NCBI GenBank assembly: GCA_002412865.1
Contig: DHVW01000008.1
Coordinates: 5,153-69,152 of the forward strand
Origin: Sulfurovum sp. UBA5198
GTDB taxonomy: Bacteria > Campylobacterota > Campylobacteria > Campylobacterales > Sulfurovaceae
Reading direction: 5' to 3'
Length of the DNA stretch: 64,000 nucleotides
Below, in pieces: positions 12,049-21,477 of the stretch; within the stretch, counting starts at the first letter, position 1, and each line of letters begins with the position of its first letter. A model generated the notes under the pieces. It did not search any database. It was not told the DNA's origin and saw only the letters and a list, made by a program, of their open reading frames with translations. The position numbers and the translations under genes are program-made.

Positions 12049-14636
12049 AGTGTTGCTTGTTCCTCGATATTCTTGAATGTCTCAATCATATCTCCAGCCA
12101 TCATATCATTAAAGCCATCTAGCATAATTCCACACTCAAATCCATTTTTAACTTCTCTTACATCATCGCTAAATCGTTTAAGTGATGAAATAGCACCACT
12201 AAATATCTCAACGCCATTACGCATAACTTTTGCTAGTGCATTTTTATTGATAGTGCCACCCATAACTTTACAACCAGCAATTGTGCCAACTTTGGCTACC
12301 GCAAATGTTTCTCTCACTTCTGCTTGACCAACAGCTTCTTCTCTAATTACTGGACTCATCATTCCACCCAGCAATAGACTAACATCATCAAGAAGTTGAT
12401 ATATAATTGTATAAGTTTTAATCTCAACACCTAGTGCTTTTGCCTTTTGTGATACATTTGCATTTGGTTTTATATTAAATCCAATCAACATCACATTCTC
12501 GCCAGCATCAGCAAGGGCAACATCACTATCAGTAATGCCACCAACACCTTCATGTATAATATTTACCTTAACTTCTTCATTTCTAAGCTTCTCTAAGCTA
12601 CTTTTGATTGCTTCCAAAGAACCTTGAACATCTGTTTTAAGTATCACAGATAGAGCTTTTAGCTGACCTTCTGCAATGAGAGCTGATAAATCTTCAAGTG
12701 ATGCTTTTGTGCTTCTTGAAAGCTGTTGAGTTCTAACATATTCAGCTCTTTGAGATGCAAGTTCACGAACTTCTCGCTCGCTATCCATAACCACCATTAC
12801 ATCGCCAGCTGAAGGAACTTCGCTCAATCCAACTATTGCAGCAGGTGTACTTGGTCCGATTGATTTCTCATTTTTGCCATTGTCAAGTTTTATAGCTTTT
12901 ACTTTACCATATGTTGTTCCAACTATTACATTATCTCCAACTTTTAGAGTACCATTTTTGACTATAACATTTGCAACAGGTCCGAAACCTTTTTCAACTG
13001 AACTCTCAACAACAATAGCTTTTGCATTTCTATTAGGATTTGCTACAAGTTCCATAATCTCTGCTTGAAGCAATATAACATCAAGCAAATCATCAATCCC
13101 AAGACCACTATGAGCTGAAACAGGTACAAACTCATACTCCCCACCCCAATCAACTGGAGTAATACCAAGCTCAGCTAGTTGTGCTTTTACCATATCTGGA
13201 TTTGCACTCTCTTTATCCATTTTATTAATAGCTACTATCATAGGAACGCCAGCAGCTTTTGCGTGATTAACAGCCTCTTTTGTCTGCGGCATAACACCAT
13301 CGTCAGCTGCAACAACTATAATAACTATATCAGTCGCTTGAGCTCCACGAGCACGCATTTCTGTAAATGCTTCGTGACCTGGAGTATCTATAAATGTAAT
13401 TTTTTTACCATTTTTTTCAACTTGATAAGCACCAACATGCTGAGTAATGCCACCAGCCTCTTTTGCTGCTACTTTTGATGAACGGATTTTATCTAGCAAT
13501 GATGTTTTACCATGGTCTACATGCCCCATTATAGTAATAACAGGAGGTCTCTCAACTAAAGTTTCATCAGGAATTTCATCATACGCCGCCACATAATTAA
13601 GTGCATCAAGTGGATCAATGGTATGAACCTCTACTTCAAATTCATCTGAAAGAATTTCAATAGAATCTTTATCCAAAAAGTCATTTTTAGTTACCATCGT
13701 GCCAAGCTCAAAAAGAACCTTTACAACTTCACTTATGCTCTTGCCAATTTTTTCAGCAAACTCATAAACACGAACATTTTCTGGAATCTCAATAGATGTA
13801 ATTTGTTCAGGCTCACCATCTTCTCTTGTGTATCTTTTGCGTTTTCTGCTACCTCTTCTAATGCCACTATTTTGTTTTCCAAATGTATGCATAAATCTTG
13901 TAGGTTTTTTCTCTTGCTCTTCTTTACGCTTCTGCTCTTGTCTCTTCATCTCTTCATAAATATTTTTATCAGAAAAGTCAAGTAATACAACCTCTTGTTC
14001 CTCATAAAGCTCAAATCCTGTACCCATGAAGTTCTTGTCACTTATATCAATTCTTGAACCACTCTCTTTTGCAGTTACAGGTGTTGTTTTCTTAACTTTT
14101 TTCTTTTTTGCCTCTGCTTCAACTACTTGAATAGCTCTTTTAGCCACAACATTTGATTTGACTATTTTCATACCAGCAAAAATATCGTCTTTTCTAGCCT
14201 GTCCATCAGCTATTGAAATTTTCGATTGAACCTTGATAGAACCAGAGCTTACTGGTGGTTTTCTAACAACCTTTATCTCTTCAGGTTCAATAGTTATAGC
14301 AATATCTTCGCTTGGCAATACTACATCTTTTGTTATTTCTTCTTTGGCTTCTTCTTTAGTTTCTGGTATTTTATCTTCATTAGTATCGTCAACTACCAAG
14401 GTGTTAACTTCAGCTACAACTTCTAATTTTTTCTTTGAAATCTTTCCTGCAGGCTTACTAAATGCTACTGGTAATTCACCTGTAACTATATAGTTAAATA
14501 AAACTTCTGCATTTTCCATGCTAATCGTACTATTTGCAGCTTTAACAGCAAAGCCTAGTTCATTCGCTTTTTCTATTACATCACCATTAGATAATCCAGC
14601 TTCTGCTGCAACATCTTGGATTTTTACTTTATCCAT
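12045..14636 (-). CDS. infB: Translation initiation factor IF-2
   Basis: GTPase that places initiator fMet-tRNA on the ribosome. 863 residues. An N-terminal IF2-N domain begins MDKVKIQDVAAEAGLS. A long low-complexity K/E/V-rich linker follows (about 60-200), then a second IF2-N-like segment (IEIPENVRVYEFAEKIG). The G domain has IMGHVDHGKTSLLDKIR, DTPGHEAFT and INKMDK in order. Domains II-IV follow, with the C-terminal initiator-tRNA-binding domain (VMRNGVEIFSGAISSLKRF). It overlaps ylxR by 8 bases upstream and rbfA by 4 downstream. Confidence 0.97.
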   Translation of the reverse strand: MDKVKIQDVAAEAGLSNGDVIEKANELGFAVKAANSTISMENAEVLFNYIVTGELPVAFSKPAGKISKKKLEVVAEVNTLVVDDTNEDKIPETKEEAKEEITKDVVLPSEDIAITIEPEEIKVVRKPPVSSGSIKVQSKISIADGQARKDDIFAGMKIVKSNVVAKRAIQVVEAEAKKKKVKKTTPVTAKESGSRIDISDKNFMGTGFELYEEQEVVLLDFSDKNIYEEMKRQEQKRKEEQEKKPTRFMHTFGKQNSGIRRGSRKRKRYTREDGEPEQITSIEIPENVRVYEFAEKIGKSISEVVKVLFELGTMVTKNDFLDKDSIEILSDEFEVEVHTIDPLDALNYVAAYDEIPDETLVERPPVITIMGHVDHGKTSLLDKIRSSKVAAKEAGGITQHVGAYQVEKNGKKITFIDTPGHEAFTEMRARGAQATDIVIIVVAADDGVMPQTKEAVNHAKAAGVPMIVAINKMDKESANPDMVKAQLAELGITPVDWGGEYEFVPVSAHSGLGIDDLLDVILLQAEIMELVANPNRNAKAIVVESSVEKGFGPVANVIVKNGTLKVGDNVIVGTTYGKVKAIKLDNGKNEKSIGPSTPAAIVGLSEVPSAGDVMVVMDSEREVRELASQRAEYVRTQQLSRSTKASLEDLSALIAEGQLKALSVILKTDVQGSLEAIKSSLEKLRNEEVKVNIIHEGVGGITDSDVALADAGENVMLIGFNIKPNANVSQKAKALGVEIKTYTIIYQLLDDVSLLLGGMMSPVIREEAVGQAEVRETFAVAKVGTIAGCKVMGGTINKNALAKVMRNGVEIFSGAISSLKRFSDDVREVKNGFECGIMLDGFNDMMAGDMIETFKNIEEQATL

Positions 14637-14871
14637 TATTTAAAATCTCCTTTAGTAACTCTGTCAAATTTGCCTCATTTACTTTGAAACGCTTTGCAAG
14701 TCCTGTCTGTTTTTTTTGATTTGTAGCACATATCTTGCATAGATAAAAACTTCTTCCAACACCAATATATTTAACAACTAATTGTGTTTCAAGCTGTAGT
14801 CGCATTAGAGTATATCTAGGAAATCTCTGTCTGCAAGATATACACATGCGTATCGGTTCTCGTTTTAACAT
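14629..14871 (-). CDS. YlxR-family (DUF448) RNA-binding protein
   Basis: Small basic protein of 80 residues with the YlxR signature: REPIRMCISCRQRFP near the start and GVGRSFYLCKICA in the middle. Cys pairs at both sites suggest possible metal binding. The family is linked to nucleic-acid binding and is nearly always found upstream of infB, as here (8-base overlap). Its precise role is not settled, and I assign none beyond likely RNA binding. Confidence 0.88.
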   Translation of the reverse strand: MLKREPIRMCISCRQRFPRYTLMRLQLETQLVVKYIGVGRSFYLCKICATNQKKQTGLAKRFKVNEANLTELLKEILNNG

Positions 14872-14893
14872 ATGTAATTATACCAAAAAGAGT

Positions 14894-15775
14894 TTAACTC
14901 TTTGTGATAAGACCGTTATTATCTAGACTTGTGACAAAAACTCTAAACTCAGGAAATCGTTTTCTAAATGCTTCTGCCATTAATTCTGCGTCACTATCGT
15001 AGCAGAGATTAAAAAATGTAGAGCCACTTCCTGAAAGTGTACTCATTAATGCACCATTTCTTAGAGCTAGTTTTTGAACATCAAATAGTTCTGGCATCAT
15101 TTTCATTCTTCTATTTTGATGGAGTTTATCTTTTGACGCAATTCGTAGCAAATCCCACGATTCACTCATAAATAGTGCTGTTAAATATGACGACCTTGAA
15201 AGAGAGTATATTGTCTCTTCTTTGCTATAAAACTTTGGTAGTGTAGTTCTAGATCTTGCTGTTGATATTGTTTTATTTGGCACAACCAATACAGCCCTTA
15301 AATATTCAGGTAGCCTCTTTTTTCGACTATACACTCTGCCATCTTCAAGACATGCAACATTAAAACCACCCATAACGGCTGGCGTAATATTATCTGGATG
15401 TTTTTCATACTCTAGTGCTAAATTTAAAATATCTCTCTTAGTATATGTAGATCCAGATGCCACAAAGGCAGAAGCAAGTGCAGCAACAATTACAGCTGAC
15501 GAACTACCAAGACCACGAGAAAGTGGTATACGGTTGGTGAATTCAAAGCGAAATGTCTCATGTTTATCTGTAAGCTTTACATATTGTTTATTAAAAATAT
15601 CCAAGAAAAGTGTATTTTTTCTAATCTTTAGACTATCAGAACCTTCTCCTATTGTAGCAAGACTTAAAAAACCTGAAGGCTTAATTATAATCTCATTTCG
15701 TAGATCAACGGCCAATCCCAATGAATCAAATCCAGGTCCAAGATTGGCACTGGTGGCAGGAACACTAACTAACAC
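14894..15775 (-). CDS. thrB: Homoserine kinase
   Basis: GHMP-family kinase that phosphorylates homoserine in threonine synthesis. 293 residues. The start VPATSANLGPGFDSLGLA is the family N-terminal signature. The ATP-binding loop is IPLSRGLGSSSAVIVAAL near residue 87. EKHPDNITPAVMGGF and the C-terminal ALMSTLSGSGSTFFNL (GHMP motif 3) follow. Its placement between ylxR and lpxC-side genes, without other threonine genes, is a lineage arrangement rather than a pathway operon. Confidence 0.94.
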   Translation of the reverse strand: MLVSVPATSANLGPGFDSLGLAVDLRNEIIIKPSGFLSLATIGEGSDSLKIRKNTLFLDIFNKQYVKLTDKHETFRFEFTNRIPLSRGLGSSSAVIVAALASAFVASGSTYTKRDILNLALEYEKHPDNITPAVMGGFNVACLEDGRVYSRKKRLPEYLRAVLVVPNKTISTARSRTTLPKFYSKEETIYSLSRSSYLTALFMSESWDLLRIASKDKLHQNRRMKMMPELFDVQKLALRNGALMSTLSGSGSTFFNLCYDSDAELMAEAFRKRFPEFRVFVTSLDNNGLITKS

Positions 15776-15786
15776 ATTAAACCCTT

Positions 15787-16254
15787 TTAAACGGAAGGCA
15801 AAAGATGCAGTGGTTCTGAGCTTAAATCTAACTCTATTGAGTTTAAATTTATTGGCAATACAAATCCACTATCAATTGGCTCATCAAATTTTTTTGTTAT
15901 TATAGTCTCTTTTTCTTTTACAAAGTATAAATTACCAATTGCCTTAATTGGTTTATCTTTACTAAACTCAAATCCACTACAGCCAAAACATTCAATATTC
16001 ATACTAATTTCAATTGTCTTTAGCATCAAATATGTCAATTTTGTAGCCATATGAGACCCAGGTCCTCTTGTGTAAATTGTTCTAGAAATATTAAAATTAT
16101 TAGAGATAGAGGTAATTATTGTTAACAAAGCCTCTGATATTTTCTCGTCACTACTCCACTCTTTAATTAGAATATTATCCTCATAAAGACCGACTAAAAA
16201 TGGAGATGCTAGTGATATTACTAGAATATCATATTGTTGCAAAGCTTTTTTCAA
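15787..16254 (-). CDS. TsaB-like protein, short and divergent
   Basis: 155 residues. The N-terminal strand pair (ILVISLASPFLVGLYEDN) and the sequence TIYTRGPGSHMATKLTYLML line up with the ASKHA fold and the GPGSFTGLRIGL motif of TsaB, the scaffold of the tRNA t6A complex. The usual TsaB is about 200 residues or more, so the C-terminal half is shortened, and the FTGLR part is replaced by HMATK. It overlaps lpxC by 26 bases and lies 11 bases before thrB. A t6A role by TsaD pairing is plausible but inferred; it may be a lineage-specific minimal TsaB. Confidence 0.6.
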   Translation of the reverse strand: MKKALQQYDILVISLASPFLVGLYEDNILIKEWSSDEKISEALLTIITSISNNFNISRTIYTRGPGSHMATKLTYLMLKTIEISMNIECFGCSGFEFSKDKPIKAIGNLYFVKEKETIITKKFDEPIDSGFVLPINLNSIELDLSSEPLHLLPSV

Positions 16255-17119
16255 ACTCTCTACTTTTTAGTGTATCCATTGCTATTATTTCATAACTACT
16301 AGCATCATCTTTTAGCTTACTAACAAGCATAGCATTAAGCTTATGACTTCCAGCAAATGACTCATAAGAGCCAAGCACGGAAACTCCACCAACCATCATA
16401 TCTCCCATGGCATCAAGAATTTTATGTCTAGCAAACTCATTATCAAATCTTAAACCCTCTGGATTTAATATACGATGCTCATCCAAACCAATCGCATTTT
16501 GTAGTGTTGCACCAAGGGCTAGATTCTGACTCTGAAGATATTGTATTTCGTGTGCAAATCCAAATGTTCGAGCTCTTGCGATCTCATCTACAAAAGATTT
16601 AGTACCAAGGGTAAATTTATGCGATTGTTTCCCAATTGCAGGATGATCAAAATGTATTGTAAAGTCAAAAGTCGCTTTATCATTTGGAGTTAGTCTTACA
16701 AATTTATCACCATCTCGCACCTCTACTGGCTTTAAAACTCTCATTATATTTTTTGGTACATCTTGAATTTGGACACCAGCTTCATCAAGCAGTAGACAAA
16801 ATGATATAGCAGAGCCATCCATTATTGGCATCTCATTACCATCCACTATTACACGCATATTATCAATACCATATGCATAAACAGATGACAAGAAATGCTC
16901 AATTGTAGATATTGAACCTTTTTCATTGCCAATAACAGTAGCCATTTGGGTATTAATAACGCTTTCTGGAGTTAGTGGTATAGTAAGCCCAATATCTTCA
17001 CGATAAAATATAATACCACTATTTTCGCTTAGTGGTTCAAGCCTAAGGCGAATAGGTTCACCTTTGTGTAGTCCAATACCTACAGCTTCAACAGGTCTGC
17101 TAATAGTTCTTTGTTGCAT
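16229..17119 (-). CDS. lpxC: UDP-3-O-acyl-N-acetylglucosamine deacetylase
   Basis: Zinc amidase for the committed step of lipid A synthesis, working at the inner face of the inner membrane. 296 residues. Visible motifs are TIEHFLSSVYAYGIDN (zinc His), MDGSAISF, HFDHPAIGKQ, ARTFGFAHE (catalytic region), FDNEFARHKILDAMGD (second zinc His and Asp) and GSHKLN near the end. It starts a coupled run with the TsaB-like gene and thrB. Confidence 0.96.
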   Translation of the reverse strand: MQQRTISRPVEAVGIGLHKGEPIRLRLEPLSENSGIIFYREDIGLTIPLTPESVINTQMATVIGNEKGSISTIEHFLSSVYAYGIDNMRVIVDGNEMPIMDGSAISFCLLLDEAGVQIQDVPKNIMRVLKPVEVRDGDKFVRLTPNDKATFDFTIHFDHPAIGKQSHKFTLGTKSFVDEIARARTFGFAHEIQYLQSQNLALGATLQNAIGLDEHRILNPEGLRFDNEFARHKILDAMGDMMVGGVSVLGSYESFAGSHKLNAMLVSKLKDDASSYEIIAMDTLKSREFEKSFATI

Positions 17120-17146
17120 ATCTATTCCTTATTCACTTATTGTATC

Positions 17147-18496
17147 TTATTTTATAAGCATATTTGCTTTAGCAAAAACATCATCTATATTAAGTTTTAT
17201 CCAATTGCTATCCATCCACTCTTCAGGAGCTACTTCATTTCCTTGCACTAAAATACCAAAATGTAAATGGTCACCAAGTGCTAATCCACTTGTTCCACTA
17301 TTTGCTACTACATCACCTGCTTTTACAGTGTCGCCTTTATGTTTAACAATCTTTGAGCAATGTCCATAAAGTGTATAAAGACCCAAACCATGATTGATCA
17401 TTGGCATGTTACCGTATAGACCATTATCATTACTATATACAATCTTCCCATCGTTTGAGCTAATTATTGGAGCAGCTTCATTGCTAGCCAAATCAATACC
17501 TACATGATCTGAAGTAGATATGACAGCTTTTGTTTTGGCATCATAATAATAGTGTCTCAAATCACCATAACTTGCAACTTTGGCTCCATTTTTTAGAGGA
17601 TAAAAAGGCAATATTTTCCAATCATTAATTATATTAGCTGAAACAATAGATCCTAATGTTGATATTAAATGCTCATTTTCAGCTCTGATGCCCTCATTTA
17701 CACCTGCAAATTTTTCTAATTTATCTGAAATTGTTGCTAATCTAGAATCTTTTGAAGCCAAGGTCGCTATTTTGCCATCTATAAATTGTTTCGTTGCCTG
17801 TATATAAGAGGTCGCATATTTTTTATTTTTAATATAAAATGGGGCATCGATAGTTGTGCTGTTCATTGCCTTATCAATTGCAACAATTTTTGCATTAAAC
17901 TTATCTTCGCTAAATGGCCAAGCTACAAGTGAGGCGTAATATCCAGCTTTACGGTATGGTGTGGCTTTAAATTTAAAGTATGGAGTCTCTACATATATAT
18001 CTTTAGTATTTTTTTCGCTAACTTTGAATACAACTAGTGCACTTCCACCCTGAGTAATACTATATGAATTAGATAGTAGCTCTACGGTTGGGGCATCGCT
18101 ATCAATTGTTAGATTAAAATTTTGTGTGGTTTTATTACCTCTGTAAAAATTCCACATGCTTATATCTGTAGCACTTATCGTCATAATTAAATTTTTTGTA
18201 CCTTTTAAAGATGCTGGAATACCGAGTGATAGTATCTTTTTTTTAGTCGGTACTAATATATCTTTTTTAGTTATTAGAGTATTGGTTGTTCCATTTTGTA
18301 TCACTACTTCATATGATTTTAGTCCTGTATTGTCACTAATGGCAACTAATAAAGGTTTTTTACCGTTATAATACATCGATGATGGTGCAACAATAGTAGG
18401 ATATGTTCGCTCAAATCTATAGTCGCTATAAACAAACCAAGCCCCAGATGCTATTAATGCTATTACTATCACTGAAATAATTTTTGATATCATCAT
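17147..18496 (-). CDS. Membrane-anchored M23-family (LytM) peptidase
   Basis: Zinc endopeptidase predicted to cut peptidoglycan stem peptides in the periplasm. 449 residues: one N-terminal transmembrane anchor (about 4-24), a long periplasmic beta-rich region, a helical stretch near 230-280, then the M23 domain. All zinc and catalytic residues are present: H331 and D335 in HVGID, H379 in LYGHC and H410/H412 in DHLHF, so it should be active. lpxC is 27 bases downstream and nadC ends 70 bases upstream. The gene next to lpxC in Campylobacter is, as I recall, of the same type. It could help set cell shape or act in growth. Confidence 0.9.
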   Translation of the reverse strand: MMISKIISVIVIALIASGAWFVYSDYRFERTYPTIVAPSSMYYNGKKPLLVAISDNTGLKSYEVVIQNGTTNTLITKKDILVPTKKKILSLGIPASLKGTKNLIMTISATDISMWNFYRGNKTTQNFNLTIDSDAPTVELLSNSYSITQGGSALVVFKVSEKNTKDIYVETPYFKFKATPYRKAGYYASLVAWPFSEDKFNAKIVAIDKAMNSTTIDAPFYIKNKKYATSYIQATKQFIDGKIATLASKDSRLATISDKLEKFAGVNEGIRAENEHLISTLGSIVSANIINDWKILPFYPLKNGAKVASYGDLRHYYYDAKTKAVISTSDHVGIDLASNEAAPIISSNDGKIVYSNDNGLYGNMPMINHGLGLYTLYGHCSKIVKHKGDTVKAGDVVANSGTSGLALGDHLHFGILVQGNEVAPEEWMDSNWIKLNIDDVFAKANMLIK

Positions 18497-18566
18497 ATTG
18501 TCCCGTATGTAAAACTTATTCGTAATAGTGCCTTAAATTTGCTTTGAGCCTAATACTCCAAAGACT

Positions 18567-19388
18567 TTATACTTCTATCTTCATAGATAAATCTATCCAA
18601 TTTGCTTGATGAATAAGACTACCTGTAGATATAGCATCAACGCCACTTGTGGCTACACTTCTTATAGTTTCAAGCGTAATATTCCCACTAGCTTCTATAA
18701 GAACATGTGGGTATTTTTCATTTCTAAAGCTAACTACATCTTTCATTTCATTAATGCTCATATTATCACACATCACAATATCAGCTCCAAGACGCATTGC
18801 AATTTTAGCCATCCCAATAGTTTCAGACTCAATCTCTATTGCAGTGGTAAACGGTATATTTTTGCGAGCAGTTTGTATATAACCCTCAAGGTCATCAATA
18901 GTAGCAAGGTGTGTGTCTTTAAGCATAAGTGCATCATCAAGTCCCATACGATGATTGATCCCACCTCCGCAACGAACTGCATATTTCTCAAAAATTCGCA
19001 GCATTGGTCTAGTTTTACGAGTGTCAAGTAGTTTTACGCCTGTACCTTCTAATGCTTTTATATATTTGTTTGTTAAGGTCGCTATAGAGCTAGCATGTAA
19101 AACCATATTAAGTATAGAGCGTTCAAGAGCCAAAATAGTTTTGTTATCTCCTCTTATGAAAAGCAATTTCTCGCCCACCCTAAACTCTTTGCCATCATCC
19201 GTTAGCCATTCTATCGTTATGGGATAGAGTTTGCAAAAAACATCTATATATTCACGACCTGCAAAGACGCCATCACTTTTGGCGATTATATATGCTGTAA
19301 CGCTTTTTGGTTTGCCGAAAAATGAGAATAAATCTCCTCTGCCTATATCTTCAGCGACAGTGGCTTTTATAAATGATTCTTTATGCAT
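18567..19388 (-). CDS. nadC: Quinolinate phosphoribosyltransferase (nicotinate-nucleotide pyrophosphorylase)
   Basis: Converts quinolinate and PRPP to nicotinate mononucleotide. 273 residues. An early EDIGRGDLFS segment is followed by TRKTRPMLRIFEKYAVRCGGG, which carries the PRPP/quinolinate-binding basic residues, and by HRMGLDDALMLKDTHL. The C-terminal barrel has IEIESETIG, MCDNMS, EASGNI and DAISTGSL. nadA ends one base upstream, forming a two-step NAD operon. Confidence 0.96.
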   Translation of the reverse strand: MHKESFIKATVAEDIGRGDLFSFFGKPKSVTAYIIAKSDGVFAGREYIDVFCKLYPITIEWLTDDGKEFRVGEKLLFIRGDNKTILALERSILNMVLHASSIATLTNKYIKALEGTGVKLLDTRKTRPMLRIFEKYAVRCGGGINHRMGLDDALMLKDTHLATIDDLEGYIQTARKNIPFTTAIEIESETIGMAKIAMRLGADIVMCDNMSINEMKDVVSFRNEKYPHVLIEASGNITLETIRSVATSGVDAISTGSLIHQANWIDLSMKIEV

Positions 19389-19389
19389 A

Positions 19390-20379
19390 TTAATTTACCT
19401 CCAGCATACGGTCAAGTGCAAGCTTGGCATATTTAACTGTATGTTCGTCTACAAATATTTCATTAATTGGATTGTTATCTTCTATGGATTTAAGTGTGTT
19501 ATATAAATCCTCCAAGCTTGTCTCATTCATAGTGGGGCATGATGGTTTTGCTGATGAGAGAACAAATGTATTTGCTTTTCTCATGCGATTTACTAAATTA
19601 TATTCAGTTCCCACTGCTACTTTTTGCTCCAAAGGCAATGCATCTACATATTTTATTAACTGAGATGTTGAGCCAGAAAAATCTGCCAATGCTACAACGG
19701 CTGGATCACATTCTGGGTGAACGGCAATTAGAATATCAGGATATTTTTCGCGATAAAATTCAATGTCATTAGGTGTAAATAGCTGATGCACAGAACAAAA
19801 ACCATTAAAACATACCACATCATTCTCTTTTGGGTCACACTCCCCTACTCCTATTACGCATGAACGAAGACCCATAGAATTAGCAAAATTCTGACCCAAA
19901 CATCTATCAGGAACGAATAAAATCTTTTTACCACTTTCCAAGCCTTTTTCTATAATCTTGAAAGCATTAGCACTTGTACATACCATTCCACCCATTTCAC
20001 CTACTTTGGCTTTTACGCTAGCATCAGAATTTATATATGTGATTGGCAAAATATTCTCTTTTGAAACGCCTCTATCTACCATATACTGAACACTTTCATC
20101 AAAATAGCTACCATCAATCATGCGTGCCATTGCACAGCAAGCTATTTTAGGCATCAGGACTCTTTTTTCTGGTGCAATAACTTTTACACTTTGCCCCATA
20201 AATCCAACACCACAAAATACTATCCACTCATTTGGAGTCTCTTTGGCTCTTCTAGCGAGTTCCAGTGAATCACCAACTATATCAGCCATCTCAAAAACTT
20301 CATCTCTTTGGTAATAGTGAGCCACAATAGTTACATCAAGCTTAGCTTTTAGTCTATTTATCTCTGCTTTGAAATCCAT
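19390..20379 (-). CDS. nadA: Quinolinate synthase
   Basis: [4Fe-4S] enzyme that condenses iminoaspartate with dihydroxyacetone phosphate to quinolinate. 329 residues in three similar domains. Visible features are VAHYYQRDEV near the start, VFCGVGFMGQSVK, MVCTSANAFK with a cluster cysteine, FVPDRCLGQN, VHPECDP with another cysteine, and CPTMNETSLEDLY near the C-terminus with the third. It heads the nadA-nadC operon. The donor of iminoaspartate, NadB or an aspartate dehydrogenase, is not in the window. Confidence 0.96.
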   Translation of the reverse strand: MDFKAEINRLKAKLDVTIVAHYYQRDEVFEMADIVGDSLELARRAKETPNEWIVFCGVGFMGQSVKVIAPEKRVLMPKIACCAMARMIDGSYFDESVQYMVDRGVSKENILPITYINSDASVKAKVGEMGGMVCTSANAFKIIEKGLESGKKILFVPDRCLGQNFANSMGLRSCVIGVGECDPKENDVVCFNGFCSVHQLFTPNDIEFYREKYPDILIAVHPECDPAVVALADFSGSTSQLIKYVDALPLEQKVAVGTEYNLVNRMRKANTFVLSSAKPSCPTMNETSLEDLYNTLKSIEDNNPINEIFVDEHTVKYAKLALDRMLEVN

Positions 20380-20469
20380 ATTTGCCCTTATTTAGAGAAT
20401 ATCTCTATTAATTGGAGTTATTTTATCTAAAATCAGATAAAATTGTATTAACTTTTTTCTGGAGAAAAT

Positions 20470-21081
20470 ATGGAATTTTTAAACTTAAACATCTACTTAT
20501 ATATCGCAGCGTATTTAGTTGGTGCAATACCTTTTGGATATATATTGGCAAAACAATTTGCTGGTGTTGATATCAAAAATGCTGGTAGTGGAAATATTGG
20601 TGCAACAAATGTGCTAAGGGTAGTCAAAGAGAGCGACCCAAAATTAGCCAAAAAACTTGGTATTGCAACACTATTACTCGATGGATTAAAAGGTGTAATT
20701 ATTTTGCTAATTGCAAAATATCTAGGTGCAAATGATAGTGTGCTATGGACGATAGCTGTTTTAAGTGTTGTTGGTCATTGCTATTCGCCATTTCTTGGTT
20801 TTGAGGGAGGCAAAGGTGTGGCCACTGCTGCTGGTGTACTTTTTGTTCTTCTTCCTATTCCAATGATAATCGCGTTAATAGTCTGGCTATTTAGTGCTAA
20901 AGTTCTAAAGATATCCTCATTATCTTCACTTATTGCACTTATAGCGATGATGATATCAAGCTATATCCTCGCCCCTCATATTACTCATGCTCCATTATGG
21001 ATTATCACTGGTATAATTGTATATAAACATATACCAAATATCATGAGAATATTTAATAAATCTGAAGGTAAAGTGGTTTGA
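20470..21081 (+). CDS. plsY: Acyl-phosphate:glycerol-3-phosphate acyltransferase PlsY
   Basis: Integral membrane enzyme starting phospholipid synthesis. 203 residues with about five hydrophobic segments. The three PlsY motifs are clear: AGSGNIGATNVLRV near residue 36, GHCYSPFLGFEGGKGVATAAG near 104 and YKHIPNIMRI near the C-terminus. GGAG lies before the ATG. folB starts inside its stop codon. Confidence 0.96.
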   Translation: MEFLNLNIYLYIAAYLVGAIPFGYILAKQFAGVDIKNAGSGNIGATNVLRVVKESDPKLAKKLGIATLLLDGLKGVIILLIAKYLGANDSVLWTIAVLSVVGHCYSPFLGFEGGKGVATAAGVLFVLLPIPMIIALIVWLFSAKVLKISSLSSLIALIAMMISSYILAPHITHAPLWIITGIIVYKHIPNIMRIFNKSEGKVV

Positions 21082-21407
21082 AAATAATCATTGAGAAATT
21101 GAAAATTGAAGCAATAATAGGAATATTGGACTTCGAGAGAATCACACCACAGTCTGTTTTAGTGGACATTGAAGCAACATATGATTATTTAAAAACCTCA
21201 AAATTCATAGACTATTCGCAAATAACTCAAATTATAACAACCGATATTCAAGAGTCTAAATATGAATTAATAGAAGAGGCTCTAGTCTCACTAAAAGATA
21301 TTTTAACTCTAGAATTTCCTACTATCTCATCACTATATGTCAAAATATCAAAACCTAACATACTGTCAAATTGCACCGTTGGAGTAAGTGAATTGTGGAA
21401 TTTTTAA
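21078..21407 (+). CDS. folB: Dihydroneopterin aldolase-like protein
   Basis: FolB-type enzyme of folate synthesis. 109 residues, near the family's ~115-120. It starts at TTG, sharing TTGA with the plsY stop, so translation is probably coupled. Recognisable features are IIEKLKIEAIIGILDFERITPQ (family N-terminus), YSQITQIITT, and the glutamate-bearing YELIEEALVSLKD. YVKISKPNILSNC is close to the conserved KP strand. A similar gene precedes the CosR regulator in Campylobacter as I recall. Confidence 0.82.
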   Translation: MKIIIEKLKIEAIIGILDFERITPQSVLVDIEATYDYLKTSKFIDYSQITQIITTDIQESKYELIEEALVSLKDILTLEFPTISSLYVKISKPNILSNCTVGVSELWNF

Positions 21408-21438
21408 CAAAACTACATACAAAAGCTTAATTTTAGGC

Positions 21439-21444
21439 TATAAT
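21439..21444 (+). promoter_or_regulatory. Likely -10 box for the CosR-like gene
   Basis: TATAAT preceded by TTAATTTTAGGC, a good visual match to the T-rich extended -10 promoter of Campylobacterota. The start codon lies 34 bases downstream with AAGGAAA as ribosome site. Confidence 0.5.
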
Positions 21445-21477
21445 TAAACAAAACTTAATTATAAGGAAACCTAACAA

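Noticed and set aside
13179..13478. Plus-strand cysteine- and tyrosine-rich frame inside infB
   Set aside because: Antisense of the conserved IF-2 G domain; no independent evidence.
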